Source: Roseibium sp. (lineage in GTDB: Bacteria > Pseudomonadota > Alphaproteobacteria > Rhizobiales > Stappiaceae). From it: DNA of 64,000 nt. Below are positions 17,006-27,374 of this stretch, piece after piece. Numbering within the stretch: position 1 is the first letter of the stretch; each line of letters begins with the position of its first letter. The notes under the pieces are model-generated. The model was given only the letters and a program-made list of their open reading frames with translations. It did no database searches and was not told the origin of the DNA. The stretch covers positions 124,001-188,000 of the forward strand of contig JAEPNV010000009.1 in the NCBI GenBank assembly GCA_017643215.1. The letters run 5' to 3'. Made by a program: the position numbers and the translations under genes.

Positions 17006-17368
17006 CTAAAACGGCCGGTCCGGTTCGCCAGTGTCCTTGATCAGGGGCAGGTCCACTTCACCACCCCGCGCTTCGATCTCCACGACCCAGTGATCGGGAT
17101 CCATCCGCATTTCGCGGACGAGTTTATCGGTGATTTTATCGCGTTCGACCTCGGTCAAGACCTTCTCAAACACCCGCCCTTCGCGCATCTCGGTGAAATA
17201 AGTCTGCGGCGCTGGACCGTAAAAATCGTAGGATCCGTCAAGCCGGTCCACGATCACGAACACCGCCCCGGCTTCGGCCGCGCCCTTTTTCGCAATAGCC
17301 GCAAACCCGCCATTTGAAAAAATCCGGCGGACCAGGGCGCTGACAAAAAAGTCCGTCGTCACACGCAT
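17006..17368 (-). CDS. DUF1491 family protein
   Basis: A 120-residue DUF1491 member (FFVSALVRRIFSNGGFAAIA, then WVVEIEARGGEVDLPLI). Function unknown. It begins 5 bp after the peptidoglycan-binding gene and is the last member of a three-gene operon with that gene and the kinase-like protein. Confidence 0.82.
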   Translation of the reverse strand: MRVTTDFFVSALVRRIFSNGGFAAIAKKGAAEAGAVFVIVDRLDGSYDFYGPAPQTYFTEMREGRVFEKVLTEVERDKITDKLVREMRMDPDHWVVEIEARGGEVDLPLIKDTGEPDRPF

Positions 17369-17373
17369 GTCAG

Positions 17374-18156
17374 TTAACCGTCGATGGACAGGCCGCTGAC
17401 CATTTCGAGCCGGTCGACGACCGCCGCGCTTGGCTGACCTGTGAGCGGCAAGCCGCGGTCCAGCTCAAACCGCTTGATGGCCGCGGAGGTGTTGTCGCCC
17501 ATCACCCCATCCGCGCTCAAAGGACCATAACCGAGATCGGACAAAATTTCCTGTATGCGGGCAAGCCGGATGTCCCGGGGCGGGACCGGTTCGGCCGCCT
17601 GTGACACCGTTTGGCGGGGATCCGGCGTTGGCAGGGCACTGCCGGCCTGAATGGCCCCGCCGCGCGCTGGTTTTGGGCGCGGGATGGGCGAGCGGGAAAG
17701 AACAGGCCCCGGGGCGGTCTTTTGCAAGGTAACCAGGGCCAGGAGGGCTTCCGTCGCCTCGCCGGTCTCTTTCCGGCCGAGTTTCCGCTCATAGTGGCGG
17801 ATCGCCCGCTCCGTCGCCGGTCCGTTGACGCCGTCAAGCGGACCTTCATAAAACCCCTGTCGGCGCAATTCGGTTTGCAGGTCCAGAACCAATGCCGAAA
17901 TTTCCTGAACCTGCGTGTCGCGCACATCCAGAGCGTCGGGTGCGTCAACCGGCATCGGGCGGTCCCGTGTCGCAAACAGGGGGGCCGGATGGGGTGTTGC
18001 CTGGAGACCGAGGGCATTGGCAATGATCAGACACCCGGTGAGCAGCATGACGAGCGCGCCGCCCGCGGTGACCGGATTGTCGCGCGCAGCCCCACCGGTG
18101 CGGGTCAAGAGCCCGTCCATCTCCTCTTTTGGTTCGGAACCGCGTCTGCGCGCCAT
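17374..18156 (-). CDS. Peptidoglycan-binding domain membrane protein
   Basis: A 260-residue protein with one transmembrane segment (about 29-50) and two peptidoglycan-binding repeats: LQTELRRQGFYEGPLDGVNG near 94-113 and IQEILSDLGYGPLSADGVMG near 203-222. It probably binds cell wall from the inner membrane. It lies 15 bp downstream of a kinase-like gene and 5 bp upstream of DUF1491. Confidence 0.85.
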   Translation of the reverse strand: MARRRGSEPKEEMDGLLTRTGGAARDNPVTAGGALVMLLTGCLIIANALGLQATPHPAPLFATRDRPMPVDAPDALDVRDTQVQEISALVLDLQTELRRQGFYEGPLDGVNGPATERAIRHYERKLGRKETGEATEALLALVTLQKTAPGPVLSRSPIPRPKPARGGAIQAGSALPTPDPRQTVSQAAEPVPPRDIRLARIQEILSDLGYGPLSADGVMGDNTSAAIKRFELDRGLPLTGQPSAAVVDRLEMVSGLSIDG

Positions 18157-18171
18157 TCACCCATTCCTACG

Positions 18172-19950
18172 TCATGCGATCTTCAAAGAGGCCGCGGGCA
18201 GGCCGTTGCGTTGTAGCTCCCGGCCATTCAAACCGGTCTGCGCCCCCTCGGAGATCCGCGCGGTGACCGCCGTGACTTCGCCCGCCTGGCATATCAGGTC
18301 CGCCGAACCGCCATGCATGGCGGCAAGGCGTTCAACCAATGAAAATGCAAAGACCTGCGCCGGCCTGGCGCCCACGCCATCCAACCTCTCTCCGATGGCA
18401 GATCTTCCGCCGCGAAACGGTGCACCCGATTGTCGGACCGGCCGTGTGCCGATCTCAAACAGGATGTCGCCGTGACTTCGTGAAATGGCCAGCTCCAGGG
18501 TGCCGCCTGCGACCGGCGGAACGCCGAAGAGTGCGGCGGCATGAACAAGCATTTGGCACAGGGCCCGTTCATCGGCGTTCACCGTGTGAACACCACCCTC
18601 GGCGCGGAGAACAAGCCTCCATCCGGCCCTTTCCACCCGCGCCGATACAGCCGCGATGCAGCCGTGCAGATCGACGCAGTCACGACGCGGCGGTGTCTGG
18701 TCAGGCTCCGCCTGCCCGATCCGCTCAAGCCCCTCCGCCAACTCCAACAATTCCCGGCCGCCACGGCAAATGTCCTCACCTACCCTACGGCTTCTGGCGC
18801 GGGCGGGATCCGCGTTTTCGGGCAACGCCACCAGCAATTCGGCCAACTGTACGACTGCTTCGGTGTGCTGGCGGATGCCGGCACCGGCACCCGTAAACGT
18901 ATCCAATACTCTTTTTTCGGTGGCCCGGCCCAGCGCCTGGGCCGTCTCAAGCCGTTCGACCGCGGATTTCTGCCGGGAGATATCGGTGAATGCCACGGTT
19001 GCATCACTTGCGCCGGAGGCCGGTCGGATCAACGCTTCCATCCAGACATATGTGGCGGTTCCAGCTTCCCCCTGTTCGGATCCACCGTGCCTTACTCTCA
19101 GCTCCAGGCTGCGTTCTTCACCGGCAGACCGGGCCTCAGCGACAGCGGTCAGATAAATGGGCCGGTCCGCCACATGAATGCGCTCCACCATGCGATCACC
19201 GGAGATCTGCCGGCTGGAAAAGCCGAGCACATGATTGGCATTTCCGCCTGCATAACAGAGCTGGCCATCGCCGGTGCACCGGAACACTAGGCACGGGGTC
19301 CCCTCACTCAGCGTCTTCACGTCGTCCAGCCGCGCACATGCCAATGCCCGGGCCAGGCGCCGTTCAAAAGTCACGCGATACGCCAGACCTCCGGCATAAA
19401 GGCATGCCAAAACAGCGGACAGCACCAAAAACCTGCTGTCTGAAAACGCGTAGAGGGGCGGCTCCAGCGGGAAAAGGGTGGCGACTGCAATGGCGGCCGC
19501 ACATAGCGCAACAGCGGCGGCGACGATGCGCCGCGAACCGGAAAGCGCCGCTTCAACCGGCACGACCGCGAACCAGAGCACGGCAAAGGAGTGGACGCCG
19601 CCGGTCAGCGCACAAATACCGGACAAAAACACGGCGAAAAGGAATGCCGACAGTCCGATTCCAACGTCCAGCCGACCGCTCTGGGAGACATACAATGCCA
19701 GCGGCCATTGACTGAGCATCCAGGCGAAAACCAGCGCGACCGGAAGGCTGGTCGGGCCTAAAAAAGCAAGATGCAGAGGCATGAGCACCAGCGCGAGCGC
19801 ACCGGTCACCACGGCGACAGAGAGGAATCCGCGGTGGCGCGACGCTTCCAGCGGATCTTCAAGGCTGGCCGGATGCACGAATGCATCCAACGCGCGGAGC
19901 GCGCGGCCGCCAATTGCCAGATGCCTTGTCACTAAGTTACGCACAAACAA
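18172..19950 (-). CDS. PAS-containing histidine kinase homologue lacking the phospho-acceptor His
   Basis: A 592-residue membrane protein: four to six hydrophobic segments (residues 41-190), a PAS-like domain (about 215-325), then a kinase-shaped C-terminus. Where related kinases read SHELRTPLNAIIGFSE, this protein has GAGIRQHTEAVVQLAE (356-371), so the expected His is Ala357. The N-box region DERALCQMLVHAAALFG lacks the usual Asn. It is therefore probably a pseudokinase sensor, analogous to DivL in having lost the histidine. It leads the operon with the peptidoglycan-binding and DUF1491 genes. Confidence 0.72.
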   Translation of the reverse strand: MFVRNLVTRHLAIGGRALRALDAFVHPASLEDPLEASRHRGFLSVAVVTGALALVLMPLHLAFLGPTSLPVALVFAWMLSQWPLALYVSQSGRLDVGIGLSAFLFAVFLSGICALTGGVHSFAVLWFAVVPVEAALSGSRRIVAAAVALCAAAIAVATLFPLEPPLYAFSDSRFLVLSAVLACLYAGGLAYRVTFERRLARALACARLDDVKTLSEGTPCLVFRCTGDGQLCYAGGNANHVLGFSSRQISGDRMVERIHVADRPIYLTAVAEARSAGEERSLELRVRHGGSEQGEAGTATYVWMEALIRPASGASDATVAFTDISRQKSAVERLETAQALGRATEKRVLDTFTGAGAGIRQHTEAVVQLAELLVALPENADPARARSRRVGEDICRGGRELLELAEGLERIGQAEPDQTPPRRDCVDLHGCIAAVSARVERAGWRLVLRAEGGVHTVNADERALCQMLVHAAALFGVPPVAGGTLELAISRSHGDILFEIGTRPVRQSGAPFRGGRSAIGERLDGVGARPAQVFAFSLVERLAAMHGGSADLICQAGEVTAVTARISEGAQTGLNGRELQRNGLPAASLKIA

Positions 19951-20271
19951 TCACCACACCCGGCTGGCGAGCCATCAAACCGATACTTGGTGTATTGTCG
20001 CTCGCGACCACTTAAGGAACGATAAAGGATAAAGCGATCGCCGGGGTGTCTGGGACCAACGGCAGCGGCGGCGCTCAGGGTTGAAGAAAATTGCCTAAAA
20101 TTTGAATCGAATTTATCGAGAATACGATTCAATTGCATGATTTATTTGATGAAAATGCCGCTGTTACCTGCAACCGGATGTTTCAAAGTCCCTGCTACGG
20201 TCAGATCATAAGACAGGCGAAAGACCTGGTGCGGGCCCGCCCGCACAGCAGCAAACTGACAGGGTAGCACG
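19951..20271. promoter_or_regulatory. Divergent promoter region with inverted repeat
   Basis: The spacer between the divergent kinase-like and DUF5330 genes becomes AT-rich after 20090 and contains a perfect 8-bp inverted repeat, TTGAATCG (20102-20109) and CGATTCAA (20125-20132), a candidate operator. No gene is visible. Confidence 0.45.
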
Positions 20272-20754
20272 ATGTTTTTTCTTCTCCGAACCGCGTTCTG
20301 GCTAACGCTGGTGCTTTTGTTGATCCCGCTCGGCTCGAACCGGGACACCGAACCATCCGAGGCCATTGATCCCGTGGCCGCCTATTTCGCGGCGCAGGCA
20401 ACTGTCGCCGATTTCGGCGGATTTTGCGGTCGCAATCCTGGAGCCTGCGAAACCGGCGGTGAGGCATTGGCGGCCATTGGCGCACAGGCGCGCGATGGTG
20501 CCCGGATCGTCTATGAGTTCCTTGATACCCAATTCTCCGAACCGGCCGAGGCAGAGGCCACGCTCGTCGCGGCCGCCGACCGTCAAACGTCCAACTTGAT
20601 CACGGGCTCGACCGGATTGGACGCAGCGGCCGGAACGCTTACCGCCGAGGACGTGGTGTTGCCCTGGCAGGGCGAGGCCGGGTCACTTGCAAGCCAAGGT
20701 ACGGACACCGGGCCGGTGCCACGGCCTAACCCGCGATCCGGCAACGGGATTTGA
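20272..20754 (+). CDS. DUF5330 domain protein
   Basis: A 160-residue protein with an N-terminal membrane or signal segment (MFFLLRTAFWLTLVLLLIPL) and the DUF5330 core AAQATVADFGGFCGRNPGAC, then AIGAQARDGARIVYEFL. Family members occur in Hyphomicrobiales, near sufE in this layout. Function unknown. Confidence 0.78.
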   Translation: MFFLLRTAFWLTLVLLLIPLGSNRDTEPSEAIDPVAAYFAAQATVADFGGFCGRNPGACETGGEALAAIGAQARDGARIVYEFLDTQFSEPAEAEATLVAAADRQTSNLITGSTGLDAAAGTLTAEDVVLPWQGEAGSLASQGTDTGPVPRPNPRSGNGI

Positions 20755-20890
20755 TCTCAAAAATCCGTGTCGCTGGAAGATCAAGACTGCCGCCCGTCAA
20801 ATCGGCGCGTTGCGGCGGCAAGCCAGGTTTGCAGGATCCTTGATCGCTCTAACCGGTTGACGGCTAAACTTAAGCGGGACTCTCCGCTAC

Positions 20891-20933
20891 GCCGCAAGTG
20901 GGCAGCTGCCCGTTCCACTTGCGGCTTTTTTTT
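20891..20933 (+). terminator. Rho-independent terminator
   Basis: A perfect 11-bp stem (20891-20901 with 20915-20925) is followed by eight T. It is 137 bp beyond the DUF5330 stop, so it may end that transcript or a short independent RNA made between the two genes. Confidence 0.85.
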
Positions 20934-21035
20934 GCGTCATTGCCGGTAAAGACCGGCTGTATTGCGCCCTTGCAGTTTGCTTCGCCATGGCTTGGGGCTA
21001 TATCAAAGGAAAATCAACGTGCCCGGCGGACAAAC

Positions 21036-21464
21036 ATGACGACGTCCATTGAAGACATCATCGAAACTTTCGAATTCCTCGATGATTGGGAAGACCGCTA
21101 CAAATATCTGATTGACCTGGGACGGGATTTACCGGCTTTGCCGGAATCAGAGCGCACGGACCAATACAAGGTCCGCGGCTGTGTCTCCCAGGTCTGGCTG
21201 GTCACCGATATCGACCGTTCAGGGCCTGAGCCGGTGATCCGCTATCGGGGCGATAGCGATGCGCTGATCGTGCAGGGGCTGGTCGCCATCGTTCTTGCGC
21301 TTTTTTCCGGCCGAACGGCACGGGAGATTCTGGACGCGGACGTCGATTCCGTTTTCAAGAAGCTCGGCCTTGAGGACCACCTGACGCCGCAACGGGCAAA
21401 CGGGCTGAGATCAATGATCGCCCGGATCCGCAACGACGCGGACACCGCGCTCGCAGCGGCCTAA
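21036..21464 (+). CDS. sufE: SufE family cysteine-desulfurase activator
   Basis: A 142-residue SufE protein that accepts sulfur from SufS for iron-sulphur cluster assembly in the cytosol. It has TFEFLDDWEDRYKYLIDLGR near residues 10-29 and the active-site cysteine in VRGCVSQVWL (Cys49). The rest of the suf operon is not in the window. The ATG at 21036 is chosen because the family begins SIEDIIE. Confidence 0.92.
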   Translation: MTTSIEDIIETFEFLDDWEDRYKYLIDLGRDLPALPESERTDQYKVRGCVSQVWLVTDIDRSGPEPVIRYRGDSDALIVQGLVAIVLALFSGRTAREILDADVDSVFKKLGLEDHLTPQRANGLRSMIARIRNDADTALAAA

Positions 21465-21476
21465 AGGCTTCTGCCA

Positions 21477-22352
21477 TCATGATCTTCGCGTCTCTGCCTG
21501 AGCAGACGCAGCGGTCGCCCAGGCCCTGACCTGTCCGCGGCCCGGTCCTGCCGTGGTCACGTCACCATACTTTTCGGCAAGGCTCGTCAAGGCGATTTGA
21601 AGCACGACCTTGGCGGACCGTGCCGGCCAGCCCTGTTCCGCCTCGACCGTTTCCAGCCCCTTCAGGTGACAGCAAACGTCGACCAGCACCTTCGCCAGCC
21701 GCGGTTCCAGCATGTCGAGAATACAATACACACGCCGACGGGCGGCCAGAACGTCATCCCGCAGATCGCCGGATTTCGGACGCGCCCCGCGGGACGGTCC
21801 TGAGGCTTCCGATTTCCAGCCCCGGCCGATGTCAGGCATGAGACTGGCAAAGGTGAAATCGGCGCGCAGCCGTTCGCCCGCACGCAATTGCGCCGCGTCA
21901 AGCAAGGGGCGGCCGTTGCGGTCGCGCCGCTTGGCAAGCCATGCCAACGGGCTCTCCGACAGGTTGATCGTGGCCGTGGCGGTCGCAGCCGCGGTCCCGC
22001 CGGCCTTTTCCGGCTTATAGACCATTTGGTCCAGTGTCCGATGCTGGCCGGCAAATCCGTCACCGCCCGCCAGCATCCGCTTGAGCGCCATGCGGCCAGT
22101 TGGCGATAGCACATACCGGTCAGGCCCTTGTTTTTCCAAGAAATCCCGGGACAACGCAGCCTTTGCGGCGGCACGCGGAACGACGTGTTCGCCTTTAGGT
22201 CCGATCGTCCGGCAGTCGCTCAAGGCATCCCTGGGAAAATGCAACACCGCCCCCGGCTTGGACAACGTGCTCAACAGTTTCCGCAGAGCCCCTTTATGCT
22301 GGCCGGTTGCCGGATCGTCCTTCGGGATCATCGCCATCTTCCCTTCAAACAC
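21477..22352 (-). CDS. DUF6456 domain protein
   Basis: A 291-residue protein whose C-terminal half is the DUF6456 region (ESPLAWLAKRRDRNGRPLLD, GERLRADFTFASLMPDIG and VLVDVCCHLKGLETVEAEQG). It is predicted to be DNA-associated. Its start overlaps the end of a DnaA-C-like helix-turn-helix gene by 25 bp, so the two are translated together. Role unknown; gene order suggests a two-part regulator. Confidence 0.75.
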   Translation of the reverse strand: MFEGKMAMIPKDDPATGQHKGALRKLLSTLSKPGAVLHFPRDALSDCRTIGPKGEHVVPRAAAKAALSRDFLEKQGPDRYVLSPTGRMALKRMLAGGDGFAGQHRTLDQMVYKPEKAGGTAAATATATINLSESPLAWLAKRRDRNGRPLLDAAQLRAGERLRADFTFASLMPDIGRGWKSEASGPSRGARPKSGDLRDDVLAARRRVYCILDMLEPRLAKVLVDVCCHLKGLETVEAEQGWPARSAKVVLQIALTSLAEKYGDVTTAGPGRGQVRAWATAASAQAETRRS

Positions 22353-22741
22353 TCCAGTATGGAATCATTGCGCAAAGAAACGAGTGTTTCGATCTCGCAG
22401 ACGATTTCATCAAATTTGGGATCATCGCGCCGCTCCTCGGTCGCCCGGCAGGCATAAGATGCAGTGCTGCGGTCGCGGCAGTATCGGCGGCCGATTTCGC
22501 TGAGTGGCATGCCGAGTTCCACATGCGCCAGATACATGACCAGTTGGCGGGCTTCCGCGACATGCTGCTTGCCGCGCGTTGCGGCATAAAACTCACACGG
22601 CTTGATGCAAAACGCGCGTGATACATAGCCTTCTGCCAAGTGCAGATGGGCCGCGATCCGATTGTCCTTCAAAAGCCGGAATGCCGCGTCCGGACCGGTG
22701 GCCAGCTTCCAACGATTTCCCCCATCCCCGTATTTGCTCAT
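22328..22741 (-). CDS. DnaA C-terminal-type helix-turn-helix protein
   Basis: A 137-residue protein with a DnaA domain-IV-like fold: EARQLVMYLAHVELGMPLSE and IGRRYCRDRSTASYACRATEE correspond to the Bac_DnaA_C helix-turn-helix (about residues 60-105). It lacks the AAA+ module, so it cannot initiate replication and is more likely a regulator or DnaA-box competitor. It is coupled to the DUF6456 gene. Confidence 0.78.
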   Translation of the reverse strand: MSKYGDGGNRWKLATGPDAAFRLLKDNRIAAHLHLAEGYVSRAFCIKPCEFYAATRGKQHVAEARQLVMYLAHVELGMPLSEIGRRYCRDRSTASYACRATEERRDDPKFDEIVCEIETLVSLRNDSILECLKGRWR

Positions 22742-22893
22742 GCCCCTTCTCCATCCTGATGGTGTCGAAAAATTCCTTTCCTAGGCTTATTTTCCTACAT
22801 TCTATCAGGACAATTAGGGATAGTGGATAAGTTATCAAACAACCTTAAGAGTGCATGGGTGAATCGGGTCACGCGTTGATGGCCGGCCGGCAA

Positions 22894-22925
22894 TAAAAAA
22901 AGCCGCCCAAATCGGGCGGCTTTTT
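22894..22925. terminator. Bidirectional terminator downstream of mucR
   Basis: GCCGCCC (22902-22908) pairs with GGGCGGC (22914-22920). It is followed by T-runs in both directions (seven on the minus strand, five on the plus). It terminates mucR transcription. Confidence 0.85.
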
Positions 22926-22947
22926 CGATCTACAACGGATGCCTTGA

Positions 22948-23364
22948 TTACTTGGCGCGCTTGCGTTGCTGTCCAAGGCCCATCTTTTTCGCCAGTTCGG
23001 ACCGCGCGGCCGCGTAGTTCGGGGCCACCATCGGATAATCCGGGCCCAGTTCCCACTTTTCGCGGTATTCATCGGGCGTCATGTCGTAATGCGTGCGCAG
23101 ATGCCGCTTCAACGACTTGAATTTCTTCCCGTCTTCAAGACAGATGATGTAGTCAGGCATGACCGACTTCTTGATCGGCACGGCAGGCTTCAGCGGCTCC
23201 GGCTCCGGCTCATGAGCCGCCGATGACGTCCGCTGCAACGCGCCATAGACTTCGTTGATCAGAGTCGGCAGATCTGTCGATGCGACGGTGTTGTTGCTCA
23301 CATAAGCAGATACGATGTCCGCCGTGAGATCAATCAGGTTCGAATCCACCGGATTTTCTGTCAT
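22948..23364 (-). CDS. mucR: MucR/Ros family zinc-finger regulator
   Basis: A 138-residue prokaryotic zinc-finger regulator. It carries [20 protein letters not shown] (71-90), with Cys75, Asp78, His88 and His92 as the likely zinc ligands, and the [20 protein letters not shown] block that follows in all MucR proteins. MucR oligomers silence AT-rich promoters and control exopolysaccharide, motility and cell-cycle genes in Hyphomicrobiales. The AT-rich upstream region is a plausible autoregulatory target. Confidence 0.93.
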   Translation of the reverse strand: MTENPVDSNLIDLTADIVSAYVSNNTVASTDLPTLINEVYGALQRTSSAAHEPEPEPLKPAVPIKKSVMPDYIICLEDGKKFKSLKRHLRTHYDMTPDEYREKWELGPDYPMVAPNYAAARSELAKKMGLGQQRKRAK

Positions 23365-23802
23365 TTTTTCACCCGTTCTTCATACAAGCTTTAAATCTGT
23401 TTCGTTCACCCCAGAAAGCCCCCTCACGCATTCTGTATCGCAAACAAATGGATACTTCAGCGTGCAAAAAATCGCTTTTGATTCTACTTTACTGGAAACG
23501 ATTGCCTACCTTATATGACGGCCTATTGATAACGACAACCCCCGAATTCACATAAATACTGCGAATAATGTAATTGTATATATGGGAGACGAAATAATGG
23601 CGACATGATGGCCTTTGATTGCGCGTGTCTTTTCAGTATTTGTCAGCGCATGCGGAAGAGCTTTCGCCTAAAAGCGACCTGATGATTTACCCAAGGTCAC
23701 GCCGCTCAATCGCCCGCGCCCGCCTGCTGCCGCCTCGAGAACCACGACAAATGCGGACCGTGCTGGACCACTGGCTGCCAAAGACACTCCATGCCGGCCG
23801 GA
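23365..23802. promoter_or_regulatory. AT-rich mucR upstream region
   Basis: Between mucR and mrpG lies 438 bp without a credible gene. It is markedly AT-rich from 23365 to about 23600, with T-rich tracts and several TpA steps, as expected for MucR autoregulation. A tiny frame near 23606 has no support. Confidence 0.45.
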
Positions 23803-24159
23803 TTACTCGGCCGGATCATTTGGCCGCGCCACCGGTTTAAATGCGTCGATTTTCGTATCGGCACATGGCCGGTACCCGACGCGGTAGGCGGCTGTTGCCA
23901 GAAGATGGGCGGCCACCGGCGCTGTCAGAAGGAAGAAAATCACGCCGGCAACAGCTCGGGTCACGATTCCTGGCTCGCCGGAGTAAAGCGCCAATCCAAG
24001 AAGCATCAACCCCGAACCGAGCGTTCCAGCTTTCGATCCGGCATGCATGCGCATGTAGACGTCTTTCAAACGCAAGATCCCGATGGACGCAACCAGCGCA
24101 AAAAGCGCACCGACAACGAGCGTGACGCCCACGATGATGTCAATCCACGCACCGATCAT
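23803..24159 (-). CDS. mrpG: Mrp cation/proton antiporter subunit G
   Basis: A 118-residue MnhG/PhaG subunit with three membrane segments and the conserved [22 protein letters not shown] stretch. It is the last gene of the antiporter operon and its start overlaps mrpF by 4 bp. Confidence 0.93.
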   Translation of the reverse strand: MIGAWIDIIVGVTLVVGALFALVASIGILRLKDVYMRMHAGSKAGTLGSGLMLLGLALYSGEPGIVTRAVAGVIFFLLTAPVAAHLLATAAYRVGYRPCADTKIDAFKPVARPNDPAE

Positions 24160-24512
24160 TGTTCAGCCTTCCTGCGGGCGATGCTGTCATTGACTTCGCT
24201 GATGATGGTCTCATCGCCGGCCCGGCCCCGATTCAGGATGAAACGCGCAAACGCGACCGTTGCCAGGAACCCGACCAGGCCCAGGGTGATGGCGACGTCA
24301 ATGTAGAGATAATACTTGGACAACACCCCAAAGGCCGCGAGAAAGCCGATGCCCACGGCGACCAGCATGTCCAGCGCAACCACGCGGTCCGGCAAGGTTG
24401 GCCCGCGGACCGTGCGAATGACGATCAGGATGAACGAAATCGTCAGTACGCCAAGGGCGATATGAACGCAAATACTCAGAAAATCGCCGGCAAAGGTCTC
24501 CAAAGGGGTCAT
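24156..24512 (-). CDS. mrpF: Mrp antiporter subunit F
   Basis: A 118-residue MnhF/PhaF subunit with three membrane helices; [18 protein letters not shown] is the conserved signature. It overlaps mrpE and mrpG by 4 bp each, so these are translated as a coupled chain. Confidence 0.93.
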   Translation of the reverse strand: MTPLETFAGDFLSICVHIALGVLTISFILIVIRTVRGPTLPDRVVALDMLVAVGIGFLAAFGVLSKYYLYIDVAITLGLVGFLATVAFARFILNRGRAGDETIISEVNDSIARRKAEQ

Positions 24513-24981
24513 CGGAAGGCCTCCAGGATCTTGCGTTCAAAACCGTTCTTGATGTCGTCGATGGTGGCCGCTGGGTCGGGAACGTCGATACAATGCACAA
24601 ACAGGATTTTGCGATCATCAGAGACGTCAACAGACAAGGTGCCGGGCGTGAGCGTGATCAGGTTCGCCAGCATTGTGATCTCGAAATCCCGATCCACGGT
24701 CAGGGGATAGGCGATGATGCCGGGCTCGAGCTCGATTTTCGGGCGCATGACGATTTTCGCAACGCGCCAGGCCGACAAAACCAGCTCATAGATGAATGTC
24801 GCCGCAAGATTGACGATTTTTCCGACCTTGCGGAAATAGGATGCCGTGCCGACCTGCTCGCGGATGAGATAAAGCGCGCCCGTTCCCAGCAGGAAGCCGA
24901 ACACCAGATTGACCACGGAAAAGTTGCCGCTGACCGCACCCCAGGCCAGCGCCAGCAGAACATTGATCAGGAAAAGACCGG

Positions 24982-24985
<4 letters not shown>
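24509..24985 (-). CDS. mrpE: Mrp antiporter subunit E
   Basis: A 158-residue MnhE/PhaE subunit with N-terminal membrane segments and a cytosolic domain with the family motif [20 protein letters not shown]. It overlaps mrpD by 4 bp. Confidence 0.93.
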
Positions 24986-26568
<1,583 letters not shown>

Positions 26569-26574
26569 GTCAGA

Positions 26575-26952
26575 TCAGTATCCTTGCGGCGGAAGGGGAT
26601 CGTTTTCAGGTTCAGCGACACGCATTTCGTTCACATCGTCGGTGCCGACCTCCTGATAGGCGCGGAACGCCAGGACCAGGAGGAAAGCAAAAAAGGAGAA
26701 GGAAATCACAATGGCGGTGAGGACCAGCGCCTGCGGCAGCGGGTTCGCCGTGACTTCCGCCGGAACGTAAAGATCGGCCGGAATGACCGGCGGCACTTCA
26801 CGCGTCAGGCGGCCATTGAGAAAAATCGACATGTTGACGGCGTTGCCAAGTATGGCGATGCCCAGAAGCATCCGCACCAATTGCTTGGACAGCATCAGAT
26901 AGACAGAGACGGCGAAAAACAGGCCGATCACGATTGCCAGACCGGTTTCCAT
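26575..26952 (-). CDS. mrpC: Mrp antiporter subunit C
   Basis: A 125-residue NuoK-like subunit with three membrane segments; LLGIAILGNAVNMSIFLNG and LPQALVLTAIVISFSFFAFL are the NuoK-type signatures. Its start overlaps the mrpB stop by one base. Confidence 0.93.
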   Translation of the reverse strand: METGLAIVIGLFFAVSVYLMLSKQLVRMLLGIAILGNAVNMSIFLNGRLTREVPPVIPADLYVPAEVTANPLPQALVLTAIVISFSFFAFLLVLAFRAYQEVGTDDVNEMRVAEPENDPLPPQGY

Positions 26953-27374
26953 CAGTCGCTCTCCCTTTCTTCCAAGGCCAGGGCGATCGACCCGATCGCG
27001 CCCACGACGACGAAATAGACGCCGATGTCGAACACCAGCGGTGTCGACAGGGCGACATCCACATCAAAAAAGCGGAACTCAAGCCACTGGCTGGTCATGA
27101 AGGCCTGTTTCTGGAACAAGGCCGGAATGGCGGACAACGTGCCGATGAACAGCCCGAAACCGGCCAGGCTCATTGGATGGATCTTCATGGCGCGGCGGAC
27201 GGAGGCCACGCCGCAGGCAATCCCGAAGATCGCCAGCGCCGATGCGGCAATCAGCCCGCCAATGAAGCCACCGCCGGGCTCGTTGTGGCCGCGCAGAAGC
27301 ACAAAGATCGAATAGAGCACCATCAAGGCGGACAGATAGGGCGCGATGGTTCTGAAGATGACCGTGCGCATCAC
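26952..27374 (-). CDS. mrpB: Mrp antiporter subunit B
   Basis: A 140-residue MnhB subunit with four membrane helices and the conserved [20 protein letters not shown]. It overlaps mrpA by 4 bp. A separate mrpB gene shows that the operon is of the seven-gene type, not the fused phaAB type of Sinorhizobium. Confidence 0.92.
   Translation of the reverse strand: MMRTVIFRTIAPYLSALMVLYSIFVLLRGHNEPGGGFIGGLIAASALAIFGIACGVASVRRAMKIHPMSLAGFGLFIGTLSAIPALFQKQAFMTSQWLEFRFFDVDVALSTPLVFDIGVYFVVVGAIGSIALALEERESD

Noticed and set aside
23330..23350. GGTTCGAATCC-like sequence that resembles a tRNA T-arm
   Set aside because: It lies inside the mucR coding region, with no cloverleaf around it.
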